Positions 63,505-64,000 of a stretch of DNA of 64,000 bases are shown one piece after another. The notes below the pieces were generated by a model. That model worked only from the letters and a program-made list of their open reading frames with translations, had not been told where the DNA came from and did not search any database. The stretch comes from CBDDKZ01 sp965230415 (GTDB lineage Bacteria > Bacteroidota > Bacteroidia > Cytophagales > JAAEPT01). The stretch's first letter is position 1, and every line of letters starts with the position of its first letter. Where the stretch lies: the NCBI GenBank assembly GCA_965230415.1, contig CBDDKZ010000001.1:1-64000 (forward strand), given 5' to 3'. Position numbers and translations under genes: made by a program.

Positions 63505-64000
63505 ATGAATGTATTAAACTATATTTTGCTTGGAACAACGATCCAAATGCTATGTCTGTTTTCGTCATGTAATGCACCGGAAAGAGAGGCTTATCATACC
63601 GTAAAACAAAAAATTAAAGCCAACGAGGTACTGAGTGACACCATTGACTTTGGGGTTTCTTCTAGCGACCACCTCCAATGCCTTAAAACGGTAATGACAG
63701 ACAGCAACGTGCTTAGCGCTCCATTCCTGATTCCCGAAAGGCAGAGTCAAATTGTAAACTTTCAGTGCAGTCGTTGTCACAATGTCCCGTTAGAAGAAAT
63801 AAAGAATGCTAATGCAGATGAAAAAAAGGCACATTGGAACCTGAAACTTGAGCATGCCGGTATTAGCACCATGGAGTGCAAAACCTGCCATAGTGTTAAC
63901 AATATGGATTCCCTGAGAACGCTTACTGACGCACAAATTTCCTTTAACCACAGTTATCAGGTTTGTGCCCAATGCCATTCCAAGCAATTCAAAGACTGGG
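63505..64000 (+). CDS. multihaem c-type lipoprotein, 3' end missing
   Basis: The frame opens at ATG 63505, 1 base after the napB stop, and runs to the window end with no stop codon (at least 165 residues). A lipoprotein signal ends in LFSSC (C22). Three CxxCH haem sites are visible: CSRCH (88-92), CKTCH (125-129) and CAQCH (154-158), with HA and FNHS spacing typical of tetrahaem cytochromes (NrfH/NapC-type or cytochrome c3-like). Lipid-anchored rather than a transmembrane NapC, it may deliver electrons from menaquinol dehydrogenase to NapB. More haem sites may lie past the window. Confidence 0.88.
   Translation, partial: MNVLNYILLGTTIQMLCLFSSCNAPEREAYHTVKQKIKANEVLSDTIDFGVSSSDHLQCLKTVMTDSNVLSAPFLIPERQSQIVNFQCSRCHNVPLEEIKNANADEKKAHWNLKLEHAGISTMECKTCHSVNNMDSLRTLTDAQISFNHSYQVCAQCHSKQFKDW

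Noticed and set aside
1..64000. tRNA, rRNA, insertion sequence, integrase or toxin-antitoxin genes
   Set aside because: No cloverleaf with CCA-type end, transposase motif or integrase RHRY pattern was noticed on reading both strands; a dedicated scan was not possible.

Overview
The window looks like chromosomal DNA from a member of the Bacteroidota, most likely a marine, gliding-type member of the Cytophagales or a related group. I infer this from several type IX secretion (T9SS) cargo proteins with type A or type B C-terminal sorting domains, a PorP/SprF-family protein, A/T-rich intergenic DNA with few Shine-Dalgarno sequences, lipoproteins with short Cys signals, KirBac and LETM1-like proteins, and Bacteroidota-style ECF sigma/membrane-protein pairs. 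No rRNA, tRNA, CRISPR array, insertion sequence or phage gene was recognised. The taxon below phylum level is a guess.

Layout. 1-3.6 kb: housekeeping and metal-related genes (a COG0523 GTPase cut by the window edge, methionine aminopeptidase, a DUF4332 protein, a MOSC protein). 4.1-8.1 kb: an operon with a glycosyltransferase and all four activities for GDP-D-glycero-alpha-D-manno-heptose (HddA, GmhA and a fused HddC-GmhB). 8.2-11.8 kb: Ogt, a KirBac channel, a GH26-like lipoprotein and an SRPBCC protein. 11.8-13.8 kb (minus): an ECF sigma factor fused to a membrane anchor, coupled to an envelope protein with two signal peptides. 13.9-15.9 kb: mop-modB-modC molybdate uptake genes without modA. 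15.9-21.4 kb: a J-domain membrane protein, a DUF4139 protein, a GH43-like enzyme and two NAD(P)-dependent oxidoreductases.

21.5-36 kb is rich in secreted proteins: a DM13 protein and a sortilin/BNR-like protein that share a duplicated upstream block, an ECF sigma plus anti-sigma-like pair, a PorP/SprF protein with a TPR-PD40 partner, a TIM-barrel glycosidase, and a 1266-residue type B cargo with nine Ig-like repeats. 36.4-50.6 kb is one gene for a 4726-residue secreted protein. It has 19 N-terminal beta-sandwich repeats (twelve of them in four A-B-C triads), PPC, CARDB-like, Calx-beta-like, Cys-rich, Big/SbsA-like, PKD-like and MopE-like parts, and a T9SS tail.

50.9-58.4 kb holds another T9SS cargo, two small membrane proteins (one a tail-anchored receiver-like protein), a CE2/SGNH esterase lipoprotein, and a four-gene operon (a DUF2723-like soluble domain, an ECF sigma, a membrane anti-sigma-like protein and a TerB/LETM1-like protein). 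58.5-64 kb holds an outer-membrane porin divergent from a periplasmic nitrate reductase operon, napD-napA-napB, followed by a multihaem lipoprotein cut by the window end. NapB is an internal duplication with four haem sites. The mod genes plausibly feed molybdenum to NapA. The secreted glycosidases, esterase and giant repeat proteins suggest a polysaccharide-degrading, surface-attached lifestyle.
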